Shown one piece after another: positions 36,152 through 44,857 of a stretch of DNA of 64,000 nt. The position numbers and the translations under genes were made by a program. Every line of letters begins with the position of its first letter. Position 1 is the stretch's first letter. The DNA is from Ammoniphilus oxalaticus (GTDB lineage Bacteria; Bacillota; Bacilli; Aneurinibacillales; RAOX-1), in the NCBI RefSeq assembly GCF_003609605.1, contig NZ_MCHY01000006.1:434001-498000 (forward strand), read 5' to 3'. The notes under the pieces were generated by a model that did not search any database, was not told the DNA's origin, and was given only the letters and a program-made list of their open reading frames with translations.

Positions 36152-37540
36152 ATGATGAGAACAAATGAGGTTGTCGGGATCATGACGAGATATTTCCCCC
36201 TTGCTTTACTCGTGGTCATCGTTTTCGGAATGATATTTTTGGTCGGGTATGTTTTTATTTATCGGAATATGGTAGGTGGAAAGAGAAGTTTTTCTAAGCG
36301 GCGTATACTTGTTGGGACAATGTTGATTGGTTATGTGGTGATGGTGATTGGCGTGACCTTTTTGAATAGGGGGCCAAATTTTAGCGGGATCGATTTATCT
36401 TTGTTTAGTTCATATCGAGAGGCATGGCACCGTTTTAGCGTCAGACATTGGCAATTTGTGTATTTAAATATTTTGATGTTTGCGCCGCTTGGCATTCTTT
36501 TGCCCCTTTTGCATACACGTTTTAAAAAGGCGATTTGGACGATTGGGGCAGCTGCTGTGGCTACTCTTTCGATCGAAACGACTCAGTTGTTGACGGGATA
36601 CGGTAACTTTGTTGTTGACGACTTGTTCAATAACCTCCTCGGCGCCACGATCGGTTTTGGGATGACAATGGGTTTCATCACGATCAAAGCAAAGAAGTTG
36701 AAGAAATCGATGCTCTACTTTGCGCCTTTGATCATCGTTCTTCTTCTATCAGGGGGCATGGTTACCTATTATCAGTTGAAAGAGTTTGGAAATCTTTCGA
36801 TGAGACCGTCGCATAAATTGGACCTCGCTGAAACAGTGATTTCGCTCGATGTCCAATTGGATCCGCATAAAAATGCTGTTCCGATTTATCGGACTGAGGG
36901 CTATACGAAGGAGGCGGCTTTAAAGTTTGTATATGATTTTTTTGAAAAAGAGAATCTCGACACAGCTAATATGGAGATCATTGCTTACCAAAATTCAGGT
37001 ATTTATTGGACGGCGGATCGTTCCCACAGTATTTCCATTGAATACTTAGACGCGAGTTACAGTTATACGGATTATTCAAGCTTTGAAGAGGATCTAAACA
37101 GCAAAGATATAGATGAAGCAACCTTAATTGAAAAGGTAAGGGGGTTCGGTATTGATGTCCCACAGGACTCTTTTTTTGAAAAGCGTGAGACAGGGCAGTA
37201 TCAATGGACGGTTGATAAAGAGGTTATAGGGAATCAACTTGTTGACGGTTATTTATCCGTTCAGTATTACAGTGATGATACCGTGAAAGGGATTGACAAT
37301 CAGTTAGTTCGCTATGACAAAGTGAGGAATGTTCAAATGAAAAGTGAACAAGAGGCGTACCAAGAAATTTTAGATGGGAAGTTTCGCTTTTACATGGATG
37401 ACGAAAAAATAGAAACGATACGGGTTCATAAAGTGGGGATAAGTTATCAGTTAGATTCAAAAGGTTTCTATCAACCGATCTACCTCTTCTATGGCGCGAT
37501 AAATGGAAGGGAGGGGACGATTCCAATTCCAGGAATTTGA
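36152..37540 (+). CDS. VanZ-like membrane protein with a C-terminal extracytoplasmic domain
   Basis: The 462-residue protein begins with a VanZ-type domain (about 10-185) of five helices containing the typical FLNRGPNF, NILMFAPLGILLP, LSIETTQLLTGYGNFVVDDLFNN and NLLGATIGF segments. A further helix (about 190-208) leads to a polar region of about 250 residues that I do not recognise (YTKEAALKFVYDFFEKENL). Most VanZ proteins have only 150-200 residues, so the C-terminal extension is unusual. Two lipoprotein genes follow at 46 and 30 bp, suggesting one operon with a cell-envelope role. Confidence 0.82.
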   Translation: MMRTNEVVGIMTRYFPLALLVVIVFGMIFLVGYVFIYRNMVGGKRSFSKRRILVGTMLIGYVVMVIGVTFLNRGPNFSGIDLSLFSSYREAWHRFSVRHWQFVYLNILMFAPLGILLPLLHTRFKKAIWTIGAAAVATLSIETTQLLTGYGNFVVDDLFNNLLGATIGFGMTMGFITIKAKKLKKSMLYFAPLIIVLLLSGGMVTYYQLKEFGNLSMRPSHKLDLAETVISLDVQLDPHKNAVPIYRTEGYTKEAALKFVYDFFEKENLDTANMEIIAYQNSGIYWTADRSHSISIEYLDASYSYTDYSSFEEDLNSKDIDEATLIEKVRGFGIDVPQDSFFEKRETGQYQWTVDKEVIGNQLVDGYLSVQYYSDDTVKGIDNQLVRYDKVRNVQMKSEQEAYQEILDGKFRFYMDDEKIETIRVHKVGISYQLDSKGFYQPIYLFYGAINGREGTIPIPGI

Positions 37541-37586
37541 TAGAAGTGGTATAATCTGGAGTAACAAATGTAGAGGGAGATTGGTG

Positions 37587-38219
37587 ATGAAAAAGATAGC
37601 TTCAATCGTTTCAATGGTCGTCTTATTCATGAGCTTGATGGCTTGTTCAAGTGAACCGAAGGCAATGAAGCCACTCAATAAGGAAGGGGTTGCCCCGTAC
37701 GTTTTTTCTACAGATGAAAAATTCCTTTTGCAATCGATCGGTTTTGAACAGGACGTCCTCTTTGTTTCTTTCAAAGCGCCCCAAGCGGCTAAAAGCATGA
37801 AAATTGCTTCTTATGTTTTAAAAAAAGGGCAATGGTTGGAGTTCGGTGGCGGACAGATTTCATTAGGAGAGGACGCGGAACCGAATGCCCGCTTGGAAGG
37901 CCTACTTTCGATGCTGATAAAAGAGGATTATGCGATCCAATTTCAACTCGTCGGCAACAGTCTGGGGCGAACGACTTTTCCAAACAGTAAGCCACTTGAA
38001 TTTGAAAAGGCGGCTCGCTCGCTCGCTACGCTAAAAACGTCGCTATCTGATTTTCATGCAATTGAACTGAACAAAGAAATACCCGTGGCGCTGATGGTTT
38101 ATGATGAGGCGCAGATGATAAAGACCTATGATTTGCAGGATTATCATTCACCCGAAGTTTTTGCGGAAATGGACCTTGTCCAGGCGGTGACCTTGACTTT
38201 TTCGGAGCAGGTGAAATGA
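37587..38219 (+). CDS. Lipoprotein of unknown function
   Basis: I place the start at ATG 37587 (AGGGAGA upstream), not at the in-frame ATG 37503, because a lipoprotein signal then begins at once: MKKIASIVSMVVLFMSLMACSS with lipobox LMAC. The mature part of about 190 residues is soluble. No family is recognised. It is the second gene of a probable operon with the VanZ-like protein. Confidence 0.78.
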   Translation: MKKIASIVSMVVLFMSLMACSSEPKAMKPLNKEGVAPYVFSTDEKFLLQSIGFEQDVLFVSFKAPQAAKSMKIASYVLKKGQWLEFGGGQISLGEDAEPNARLEGLLSMLIKEDYAIQFQLVGNSLGRTTFPNSKPLEFEKAARSLATLKTSLSDFHAIELNKEIPVALMVYDEAQMIKTYDLQDYHSPEVFAEMDLVQAVTLTFSEQVK

Positions 38220-38249
38220 ATTTGAATCGCGGTTGGGGGATGCGTGTGA

Positions 38250-38711
38250 ATGTATAAAATAGTTAGTATCCTCATCTGTATGGTATCCTTGTTGGCTTGT
38301 TCAGCTGAATCAGTAGAAGAGGGGAATCAAAAGCTGCAGGGGCAATTGAGCAAAGCGATCAAAGAGGCGCAAAGCAATCAGGATTCAATTGAATTTAAAG
38401 AGATAGCGGACTTTCCCTGGGATCGCATGTTTATCTTCCCGCCTTATACTCCAGTAGAAACGATCAACGAAGAATTGGGAGTTAGTTGGTCAAAAGTTGG
38501 ATCGACAGGAATTCAGAATCGGGATGATATTAATCTTATCGTATTCGTGAAGGACAACAAAGTCGTTAGGTATCTTGAATACCCGCGGGGGCAAGGCGAT
38601 TTTGCGGATATTAAAAAAACGGGTGGTTTTGAACCTGAAGCGGCCGTCTTTCAAGTGGTAAAGGAACAGATAGGGGGGCAGGAATGGATTCAATTGCGCC
38701 AATATGAATAG
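38250..38711 (+). CDS. Lipoprotein of unknown function
   Basis: The 153-residue protein has a lipoprotein signal with lipobox SLLAC (Cys17) and a mature domain with DFPWDRMFIFPPYTP, VGSTGIQNRDDINLIVFV and a closing WIQLRQYE. The DFPWDxMFIFPPYTP pattern is also seen in other small Firmicutes lipoproteins, but I know no function for it. It follows the previous lipoprotein by 30 bp. Confidence 0.78.
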   Translation: MYKIVSILICMVSLLACSAESVEEGNQKLQGQLSKAIKEAQSNQDSIEFKEIADFPWDRMFIFPPYTPVETINEELGVSWSKVGSTGIQNRDDINLIVFVKDNKVVRYLEYPRGQGDFADIKKTGGFEPEAAVFQVVKEQIGGQEWIQLRQYE

Positions 38712-38799
38712 ATAATGGCATTGGGTATTTTTGATATGTACGATTAAATTTCTAAATCATACATAGGTCCGATTTTTAAATGAAATGAAGGGGTGAAAG

Positions 38800-38976
38800 T
38801 TGGTGGGGATAGCGATCGGTGTTTTACTAGCTGCTTTATATTTAATTTTTAATTCGTTAGAATATTGGTTGGCTCCTAACAATGGCTCCCTTTTCAAGGG
38901 AATTAAAAAGAAAATAATGTTTATTCTCCCGTTATATGTCGTTTCCTTTGGGTTATGGTATTTGTTTTTTTCTTAA
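38800..38976 (+). CDS. Small two-helix membrane protein
   Basis: TTG 38800 with AAGGGGTGA upstream opens a 58-residue frame. Two hydrophobic helices (about 3-19 and 40-57) flank a loop with FKGIKKK. No family is recognised. The frame is short and supported mainly by its ribosome binding site and composition. Confidence 0.55.
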   Translation: MVGIAIGVLLAALYLIFNSLEYWLAPNNGSLFKGIKKKIMFILPLYVVSFGLWYLFFS

Positions 38977-39107
38977 AGGAGTTTGTCCCGTTTTGAGCGA
39001 TCTTCAATCTGGGTTCCACTTCATTCCAAACTAACCAGAAATTTAGTGTTTCGGTTTGTCCACGCATTCTTTATTATTGTGTGTATCCTGAAAAGGAGGA
39101 ATGAAGA

Positions 39108-39734
39108 TTGAAAAAATTAAAAGGGTTAGGGAATGCGTTACTATTAGGCGCAGTTGTTTTCGCAGCAGCGGGGATTGTAACAGATTCCGCGGCGGCAGCT
39201 GATTATCGCGTACTGCCTAACGACACGATGTGGAAAATTGCATCACAACATCAAGTTGATTTGAATGAACTGATCCAAGCGAATCCGCAGGTTTCGAATC
39301 CTGCATCGATTCATTGGGGGCAAGTTCTAACGATCCCGCAAGCAGGTCCTATCCAACAGTTTGAAGAGGAAGTCATTGCATTGACCAATCTTGAACGGGT
39401 AAAAGCGGGTCTTCCCGCGTTAAAAGTGAATCAAGAGTTGGGGCGAGTGGCCAGAGTGAAGTCACAAGAAATGATTGATCTACGTTATTTTGACCATCAA
39501 TCGCCGACATATGGATCCCCGTTCGAGATGATGGAATCTTTCGGAATTTCGTATACTTATGCGGGGGAAAACATCGCTGCTGGGCAGCAGACAGCAGAAG
39601 AGGTTGTCAACGGGTGGATGAATAGCCCGGGACATCGCGCTAATATTATGAATGCGAACTATACACAAATTGGGGTTGGACTTGCTAAAGGCGGTTCGTA
39701 CGGTTTTTATTGGACACAACAGTTTATCCGTTAA
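39108..39734 (+). CDS. Secreted LysM-CAP domain protein
   Basis: The 208-residue protein starts at TTG 39108 behind AGGAGGA. A signal peptide (1-31, ending near AAA) is followed by one LysM domain (about 32-77, YRVLPNDTMWKIA) that binds peptidoglycan and a CAP/SCP domain (about 87-208) with the conserved ERVKAGLPAL, HRANIM, GENIA and IGVGLA blocks. This is the layout of the YkwD/SafA-associated proteins of spore formers. The function is probably in the cell wall or spore coat. It is followed by a strong terminator. Confidence 0.9.
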   Translation: MKKLKGLGNALLLGAVVFAAAGIVTDSAAAADYRVLPNDTMWKIASQHQVDLNELIQANPQVSNPASIHWGQVLTIPQAGPIQQFEEEVIALTNLERVKAGLPALKVNQELGRVARVKSQEMIDLRYFDHQSPTYGSPFEMMESFGISYTYAGENIAAGQQTAEEVVNGWMNSPGHRANIMNANYTQIGVGLAKGGSYGFYWTQQFIR

Positions 39735-39740
39735 TCGTTA

Positions 39741-39777
39741 AGGGAGGCGTTTTTCTATAAAAGCGCCTCCCTATTTA
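39741..39777 (+). terminator. Terminator of the LysM-CAP gene
   Basis: Stem AGGGAGGCG/CGCCTCCCT with a short AT-rich tail. Confidence 0.75.
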
Positions 39778-39799
39778 GTATACCGACAGAGTAAGCGGC

Positions 39800-40372
39800 T
39801 TAAGGAAATGCAAGGAAAAAGGCATTGTCATAAGGATATTTGTCAAAAGGGAATTTAAAACGCAACCGAAATCCGTAGGGCATAATCGCTACCATTTGCA
39901 GATTGGGAGAGTCCACTTTGCTGCGGATAACTTGATTTAGAATGCGGGTTTCTTTGCGGAAAATTGCTTCGACGATCGTTTTCGAAAACAAGGCATTGGA
40001 GCTGATGCCTTCGTATAACGGTTGAATTGCGTTAGCGATTAGACGGTGGGCCTTGGCGCTAAAGTGGAACTGAACTTTTCCAGGCGGGATTGCGGTGCTG
40101 TTCGTAAAAATTCCAAGTTGACCCGGGGTGGGCGCATCGATAAAATAGCCGATCCCATTGACCCCTAGTGCGAATTGATGACGATCGAACCGCGGGATCG
40201 TTTGTTTTATTAGGCGATTCATCTGATCAAGATCCGCATTCCTTACGGCTGCGCTCCAACGTTGCCCATAGAGTGGATCATTGGCAATCTTTCGGTAAAA
40301 GGGTAGCGTAATCCGAGCTGTTTTTTGCAATAGTAATGAAGCAACATGTACACGAGGATGATGGGTTCTCAC
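39800..40372 (-). CDS. Conserved-looking soluble protein of unknown function
   Basis: The 190-residue protein starts at GTG 40372 with GAGGAGG upstream. It has no signal or membrane segment. Features are a basic N-terminus, GVNGIGYFIDAPTPGQLGIF, and an aromatic end (FKFPFDKYPYDNAFFLAFP). The Pro- and aromatic-rich ending might suit a spore-associated protein, but this is speculation. It lies downstream of the WG-repeat gene on the same strand, with a terminator between. Confidence 0.7.
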   Translation of the reverse strand: MRTHHPRVHVASLLLQKTARITLPFYRKIANDPLYGQRWSAAVRNADLDQMNRLIKQTIPRFDRHQFALGVNGIGYFIDAPTPGQLGIFTNSTAIPPGKVQFHFSAKAHRLIANAIQPLYEGISSNALFSKTIVEAIFRKETRILNQVIRSKVDSPNLQMVAIMPYGFRLRFKFPFDKYPYDNAFFLAFP

Positions 40373-40456
40373 GAATTTTTCCTCCTCGAAAGGTGTGGTC
40401 TATTATACTATTCGGCCATCTTTTGCTCTGGTTGGACGCTTGCTAAAAATAGGCAA

Positions 40457-40493
40457 AAGAAAAACCAGTTTCTGGTTTAGACTGGTTTTCTTG
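40457..40493 (-). terminator. Terminator of the WG-repeat gene
   Basis: Stem AAAACCAGT/ACTGGTTTT; on the minus strand it is followed by TTCTTTTG. Confidence 0.8.
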
Positions 40494-40501
40494 ATTATTG
40501 T

Positions 40502-41650
40502 CTATTGGTGATCCTCAAAAAAAGCATGATGATGGCTACCATATTTGGCGGCTTGAACGATGATGTCATCGATATAGGGGACGGGTTTACTCCAAATGAA
40601 TTCCCCTCTCGTATTGATATACCCTTCAATCCCATCGGTCACGTTTCCGTCCGCATTGTATTTAAGTTTAATGACTTTTGCAAACCCGTTGCGGAAATTG
40701 GTTGATGAAATAAAATCCCCTTGAATGACATACTGACCTTGCTTGTCGATGAAACCATCCCCAACATAAGCAATACCCGCGTGGAAGGAAGCGATATTTG
40801 CTCCTAGACCGCTATGCATCGTCATAAGTGGGGAAAAGCTTGGCGGAATCATATATTGACCTTGTTTGTTGATAAAGCCCCATTTATTTTCAACCGCATC
40901 ATAGACGGTAGCCAACCCATCCGAAAACGGGAGGGCATAGTCAAAGTTAGGTTCAATTACCCACGTTCCTTTTGCATCGATAAATCCGACTTTCCCATCT
41001 TTTAAAGTGGGGGCGAGTCCTTCCTGAAAAGAAAGATAAGCGGGGGCAAGTACGACGAGTTCTGCTTTTTTGTTAATAAAAAGAGTCTCGTGGACGTCGT
41101 TCCTTGTACGGGTTACGAGCGCCAACCCTTCTGAAAATGGCTTGACTGTATCAAAAACAGGAGGTACAATCCATTCGCCGAGTCGCGTGATGAATCCATA
41201 CTTTTGGGTGACTGGACTTAAAGCTGCCGCCACGCCTGCTTGATGAGAGAATACTTCTAGAAACATCGGTTTCACAACCCAATTTCCGTTCGTATCGATA
41301 AAACCCCATAATTCACTTTTTCGGGCTGCCGCTAGTCCTTCTGAAAAAAGCTTGAGTTCATCGTGGACCATTGGGATCATAACTTTTCCTTGCTTATTGA
41401 TTGCCCCAAAACGTCCTGTTTTCTTGTCTTGGACAACGGCTAATCCATCTGAAAAGTTTTTGGCGCTTTCGTATATAAGCGGAATGACGGTTTTACCCTC
41501 GCTGTTAATATACCCCGCGCTTGGAATCCCATCTTTCACAACTTCAATGGGCAATAAAATGGGAGCATCGGCGGCGAATGTATCAGCTGACGCCGCGAGT
41601 AATGAAAATGTAGATAGCAGCATAATGAGCGGCAAAATAATTCGATTCAT
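40502..41650 (-). CDS. Secreted WG-repeat (KWG) beta-propeller-like protein
   Basis: The 382-residue protein has a signal peptide (1-27, ending ADTFAADA) and about seven WG repeats of 45-55 residues. Each contains a core like WGFIDTNGNWVVKP or FGAINKQGKVMIP followed by F-S-[DE]-G-L-A. These repeats form an all-beta fold found in secreted and surface proteins, probably for binding. No catalytic motif is seen. The start ATG 41650 is preceded by GGGGGAAAC. Substrate and partners are unknown. Confidence 0.9.
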   Translation of the reverse strand: MNRIILPLIMLLSTFSLLAASADTFAADAPILLPIEVVKDGIPSAGYINSEGKTVIPLIYESAKNFSDGLAVVQDKKTGRFGAINKQGKVMIPMVHDELKLFSEGLAAARKSELWGFIDTNGNWVVKPMFLEVFSHQAGVAAALSPVTQKYGFITRLGEWIVPPVFDTVKPFSEGLALVTRTRNDVHETLFINKKAELVVLAPAYLSFQEGLAPTLKDGKVGFIDAKGTWVIEPNFDYALPFSDGLATVYDAVENKWGFINKQGQYMIPPSFSPLMTMHSGLGANIASFHAGIAYVGDGFIDKQGQYVIQGDFISSTNFRNGFAKVIKLKYNADGNVTDGIEGYINTRGEFIWSKPVPYIDDIIVQAAKYGSHHHAFFEDHQ

Positions 41651-41763
41651 AGTTTCCCCCTTTAAATAAACGCTTACTAATTATGACGCAACGAGGCCTT
41701 GAAATGTTCCGATTATAGGGAAGAGCATGATTATCTTCTGATGATATAATTGAAAATGAGCAG

Positions 41764-41791
41764 GAAAAAAGACTCTCTACTCTTGAGAGTC
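41764..41791 (-). terminator. Terminator overlapping the end of the RHH gene
   Basis: On the minus strand GACTCTC-AAGAGTA-GAGAGTC is followed by TTTTTT; the hairpin overlaps the last codons and the stop codon. Confidence 0.8.
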
Positions 41792-41932
41792 TTCTAAGCC
41801 TTTTTTAATAAGCGCCCGAATGGCGTCGTTTCTTGTGCGAATATCGTTATCAAGCTTGTACTGTGTGATTTCCTCGACCATGGCGCCAGGCAACATCACA
41901 AGCGCGCCGGTGACTCCACTTTTTCTCGACAT
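41777..41932 (-). CDS. 51-residue ribbon-helix-helix DNA-binding protein
   Basis: ATG 41932 with AGAGGTGAG upstream opens a 51-codon frame ending in TAG 41777-41779. A beta-strand (GALVMLP) followed by two helices (AMVEEITQYKLDND and RTRNDAIRALIKKGLED) matches the ribbon-helix-helix (CopG/Arc-like) fold. Such proteins bind operators as dimers. No toxin gene is adjacent, so this looks like a solitary regulator. It lies in the 41651-42139 gap, which otherwise holds only its terminator. Confidence 0.75.
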   Translation of the reverse strand: MSRKSGVTGALVMLPGAMVEEITQYKLDNDIRTRNDAIRALIKKGLEDSQE

Positions 41933-42139
41933 GTGCTCACCTCTACCTTAAGTATGACACATATAGTCATGAAATGCAAGTTTTGGGCTAGATCTATACC
42001 TTTTAGGGTATTGAAATTCGTGAAGTTTTGCGTTAATAAGCAGCAGCTGAACGTGACGAAAATTAAAAATAAAACATATGCTAATTGGTAAGCTATGGAG
42101 TAATACGGAACAAAAGTAAACGATAAAAGGGTGAATAGG

Positions 42140-42316
42140 ATGATGTACTTTTTAGCGATTGTGTTGCCGCCTGTTGCTGTGTTGTTATGTGGAAAACCAT
42201 TTCAGGCAGTATTGAATTTTATTTTAACGTGCTTCTTCTGGTTTCCTGGGGCGCTCCATGCGATCTTAGTCGTCAAGGATAAGAAAGATGACAAACGAAT
42301 GAAAAAGTGGCAGTAA
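42140..42316 (+). CDS. YqaE/Pmp3-family small membrane protein
   Basis: A 58-residue protein from ATG 42140 (AAAAGGGTGAA upstream; an in-frame GTG at 42131 is less likely). The family pattern is clear: LPPVAVLLCGKPFQAVLNFILT followed by a second helix FFWFPGALHAILVV and a charged tail. Members are two-helix proteins linked to membrane potential and stress in several organisms. Confidence 0.88.
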   Translation: MMYFLAIVLPPVAVLLCGKPFQAVLNFILTCFFWFPGALHAILVVKDKKDDKRMKKWQ

Positions 42317-42387
42317 AGCCGAAAATAGAGAGAAAGTTGGTCGTTTCGATCAATTTTATTATTTTGAAGAAAACAGGAGGGATGGAC

Positions 42388-43041
42388 ATGCTTTCCGTTA
42401 CAACTTTCACGCGTAAGGCATCGAATGTAGAGACCGCGACATTTGGGATGGGCTGATTTTGGGGACCTGATGCTCGGTTCGGGCAGCTACCTGGTGTGAT
42501 TCGGACGCGCGTAGGTTATGCGGGAGGATCAACCGACAATCCGACTTATCGCAACATAGGGGATCATTCGGAAACAATTCAGCTCGACTTTGATCCAACC
42601 CTGATTTCATTTGAAGAGATCGTGGAATTGTTTTGGAAACATCATAACCCCCTTTATGAAGGACGCCCGCGTCAATACCTTTCCATTTTATTGTGTCACA
42701 ATCCATTGCAAGTAGAGCAGGCGCAAAGTAAAAAGGTGAAATGGGAACATATCTGGGGCGGTTCGATTCAAACTGAAATTACTGCTTGCCGTTCCTTTAC
42801 GCTTGCTGAGGATTATCATCAGAAATATTATTTGAAAAGGTATAAAGCGGCAACGGAAACACTCCTTCGGCTATTTCCCGATCACGCTGCTTTTATTGAT
42901 GCTACGTTAACCGCTCGCTTAAACGGATTTGTCAAAGAATTTGGATCGTGGAATGAGATCAAAGCTGAGATCCGACAATGGGGCCATAGCGAACGCGCGA
43001 AAATCGCCTTATTAGGCGAGTTGGACCATTTACGTTGGTAA
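42388..43041 (+). CDS. msrA: Peptide-methionine (S)-S-oxide reductase MsrA, probable selenoprotein (in-frame UGA)
   Basis: From ATG 42388 (AGGAGGG 6 nt upstream) the frame runs to 43041 except for one TGA at 42454-42456, codon 23. Read through, the protein has 217 residues and shows normal MsrA features: ATFGMG-U-FWGPDARFG, RTRVGYAGG, NPTYRNIGDHSE and AEDYHQKYY. The TGA stands exactly at the catalytic Cys of the GCFWG motif, so selenocysteine (GUFWG) is the best reading; Sec-MsrA forms are known in other bacteria and algae. A hairpin with a GGU loop lies at the right distance downstream. MsrA repairs oxidised methionine in proteins. The alternative is a nonsense mutation of the active-site codon. 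Confidence 0.85.
42461..42492 (+). promoter_or_regulatory. Candidate bacterial SECIS element in msrA
   Basis: Nineteen nt after the UGA a short hairpin (GCUC/GGGC at 42472-42475 and 42481-42484, extended by U-A and, after mismatches, G-C and GG/CC pairs) presents the loop GGUUC at 42476-42480. In E. coli fdhF the GGU of the SelB-binding loop lies at a similar distance. The stem is imperfect, so this is a candidate only. Confidence 0.5.
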
Positions 43042-43244
43042 TGGCTATTGGAAGTCATTTCCTGTCGGAGCGGCTCGAAAAAACAAAAAACAAAGATTGG
43101 TGGAGAAAACGTGAAATAATTTATGGAAAACATAAAATTTAAACGGGATTCTATCCTGTTATCGAGGTAGCATTTTATCGTATTAAAGTGGTAGACTAAG
43201 TAAAGAGCAGATAAATTACTATTTTATAGGGGAGCTAGACAAAT

Positions 43245-44084
43245 ATGAAGAGAGTAACATTCATAGGCTTTATTTTTGCAATGATTTTAACTGTGTTTAC
43301 AGGATGTTCCAGTTCGAATTCTACCACTGGATCGAACGCAGATCCTGGAACGCCAAACGAAAATACGGAAGCGCCCGCAGATGGCGAAGCGAAAAAATTG
43401 GTGATTGGTGTCGACGACAAGTTTGCTCCGATGGGTTTTAGAGATGAGCAAAATGAACTAGTCGGTTTCGATATCGATTATGCGCGAGCGGCTGGTGAAA
43501 AAATGGGCTATGAAGTGACCTTCCAACCGATCGACTGGAAAGCGAAAGAATCCGAATTGAACAGCGGTCGCATCGATCTTATATGGAACGGTTATACGAT
43601 TACAGATGATCGTAAAGAAAAGGTGTTATTTACGAAGCCGTATTTAAAAAACACGCAAGTGGTTTTAACAAAAGCGGATTCCGAAATCTCGAAGCTTGAT
43701 GACTTAGCGGGTAAAGAGGTCGGACTGCAAGCATTATCTTCGGCATTGGACGCGTTAGAGGCGAATGAGATCAGTTCCGAAGTGAAGAAAGTGACCGAGT
43801 TCACAGACAACGTATTAGCTTTGGCTGACTTGAAAAACGGTCGCGTCGATGCGGTCGTCATCGATGAAGTGGTGGCTCGTTATTACATGTCCAAAGAAGA
43901 GGACACATTCAAGTTGCTTGAAGAATCACTTGCTCCGGAAGAATACGGAGTCGGTGTGAAACAAGGTAATGAAGAATTATTGAACGAATTACAAGCTGCG
44001 CTGGACGCATTAAATGAAGATGGAACAGCGGCGGAAATCTCCACAAAATGGTTTGGAGAAGATAAAGTATTGAAAAACGACTAA
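43245..44084 (+). CDS. Amino-acid ABC transporter substrate-binding lipoprotein
   Basis: The 279-residue protein has a lipoprotein signal with lipobox FTGC (Cys21), a Ser/Thr/Asn-rich linker and a type II periplasmic-binding (SBP_bac_3) domain from about residue 50: KLVIGVDDKFAPMGFRDEQNELVGFDIDYA, DLIWNGYTIT.., KEVGLQALSSALDAL. This family binds polar amino acids such as cystine, Gln or Arg; the exact ligand is not clear. Permease and ATPase genes follow on the same strand. A terminator between it and the permease probably makes the binding protein more abundant than the membrane subunits. Confidence 0.9.
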   Translation: MKRVTFIGFIFAMILTVFTGCSSSNSTTGSNADPGTPNENTEAPADGEAKKLVIGVDDKFAPMGFRDEQNELVGFDIDYARAAGEKMGYEVTFQPIDWKAKESELNSGRIDLIWNGYTITDDRKEKVLFTKPYLKNTQVVLTKADSEISKLDDLAGKEVGLQALSSALDALEANEISSEVKKVTEFTDNVLALADLKNGRVDAVVIDEVVARYYMSKEEDTFKLLEESLAPEEYGVGVKQGNEELLNELQAALDALNEDGTAAEISTKWFGEDKVLKND

Positions 44085-44127
44085 TTTCACGTTTTAGTCG
44101 AGATTTCTAAATAGATACAAATTTGTT

Positions 44128-44167
44128 AAAACAAAGACGGATCGAATTATTGATCCGCTTTTGTTTT
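44128..44167 (+). terminator. Internal terminator between binding protein and permease
   Basis: A long stem AAAACAAAG-CGGATC/GATCCG-CTTTTGTTTT with a T-tail (44128-44167). It runs into the ribosome binding site of the permease gene, so it likely works as a partial terminator. Confidence 0.75.
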
Positions 44168-44182
44168 TAGGAGAATCAAATC

Positions 44183-44842
44183 ATGAGCATAGACTATCTC
44201 ATTATGATCACGAAGCCGATGTTGCAAGGCGCCCAGATGACGGTATTGCTATTTTTTGTGGCAATCCTCACTTCGCTGCCGTTAGGGTTTATGTTTACGT
44301 TAATGGCCAGAAGCGCCTTTAAACCGTTTGCTTGGATCGCTAATTTTTACATTTATATCATGCGTGGAACACCGCTTTTGTTGCAGTTGCTGTTTGTATG
44401 TTTTGGTTTGCCGATCTTGCCAGTCGTTGGCGAATACTTGGTGATGGACCGTTTTGTCGCTGCTTGCGTCGCTTTTATTTTGAATTACGCGGCTTACTTC
44501 GCGGAAATTTTCAGAGGCGGGTTGCTCGCGATCGACAAAGGGCAATATGAGGCGGCTCAGGTTCTCGGTTTAAGCCGATGGCAAACGACGAGAAAAATCG
44601 TCGTTCCGCAAATGTTTCGAATCGCGCTGCCAGCTGTATCCAATGAATCGATTACGTTGGTCAAAGATACGGCGCTGTTGTATGCGGTCGCTGTTCCCGA
44701 GTTGTTGCACTTTGCTCAAACAGCTGTTAACCGTGATTTTACAATCGTCCCTTTTTTCGTGGCGGGAATTATTTACTTACTGATGACCTTGTTGTTAACG
44801 CTGTTTTTTAAACAGTTAGAAAAAAGATACAGGTTCGAATAA
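44183..44842 (+). CDS. Polar amino-acid ABC transporter permease
   Basis: The 219-residue protein has five membrane helices and the HisM/GlnP-type signature: YIMRGTPLLLQLLF near residue 70 and the cytoplasmic EAA loop YEAAQVLGLSRWQTTRKIVVPQMFR (about 130-155) that contacts the ATPase. An AGGAG site lies in the tail of the preceding terminator. It ends 15 bp before the ATPase gene. Confidence 0.92.
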   Translation: MSIDYLIMITKPMLQGAQMTVLLFFVAILTSLPLGFMFTLMARSAFKPFAWIANFYIYIMRGTPLLLQLLFVCFGLPILPVVGEYLVMDRFVAACVAFILNYAAYFAEIFRGGLLAIDKGQYEAAQVLGLSRWQTTRKIVVPQMFRIALPAVSNESITLVKDTALLYAVAVPELLHFAQTAVNRDFTIVPFFVAGIIYLLMTLLLTLFFKQLEKRYRFE

Positions 44843-44857
44843 AGGGGGGGTGGAAAA

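Noticed and set aside
42407-42706. A 99-codon minus-strand frame over msrA
   Set aside because: It is antisense to a clear MsrA reading frame and has no supporting signals.
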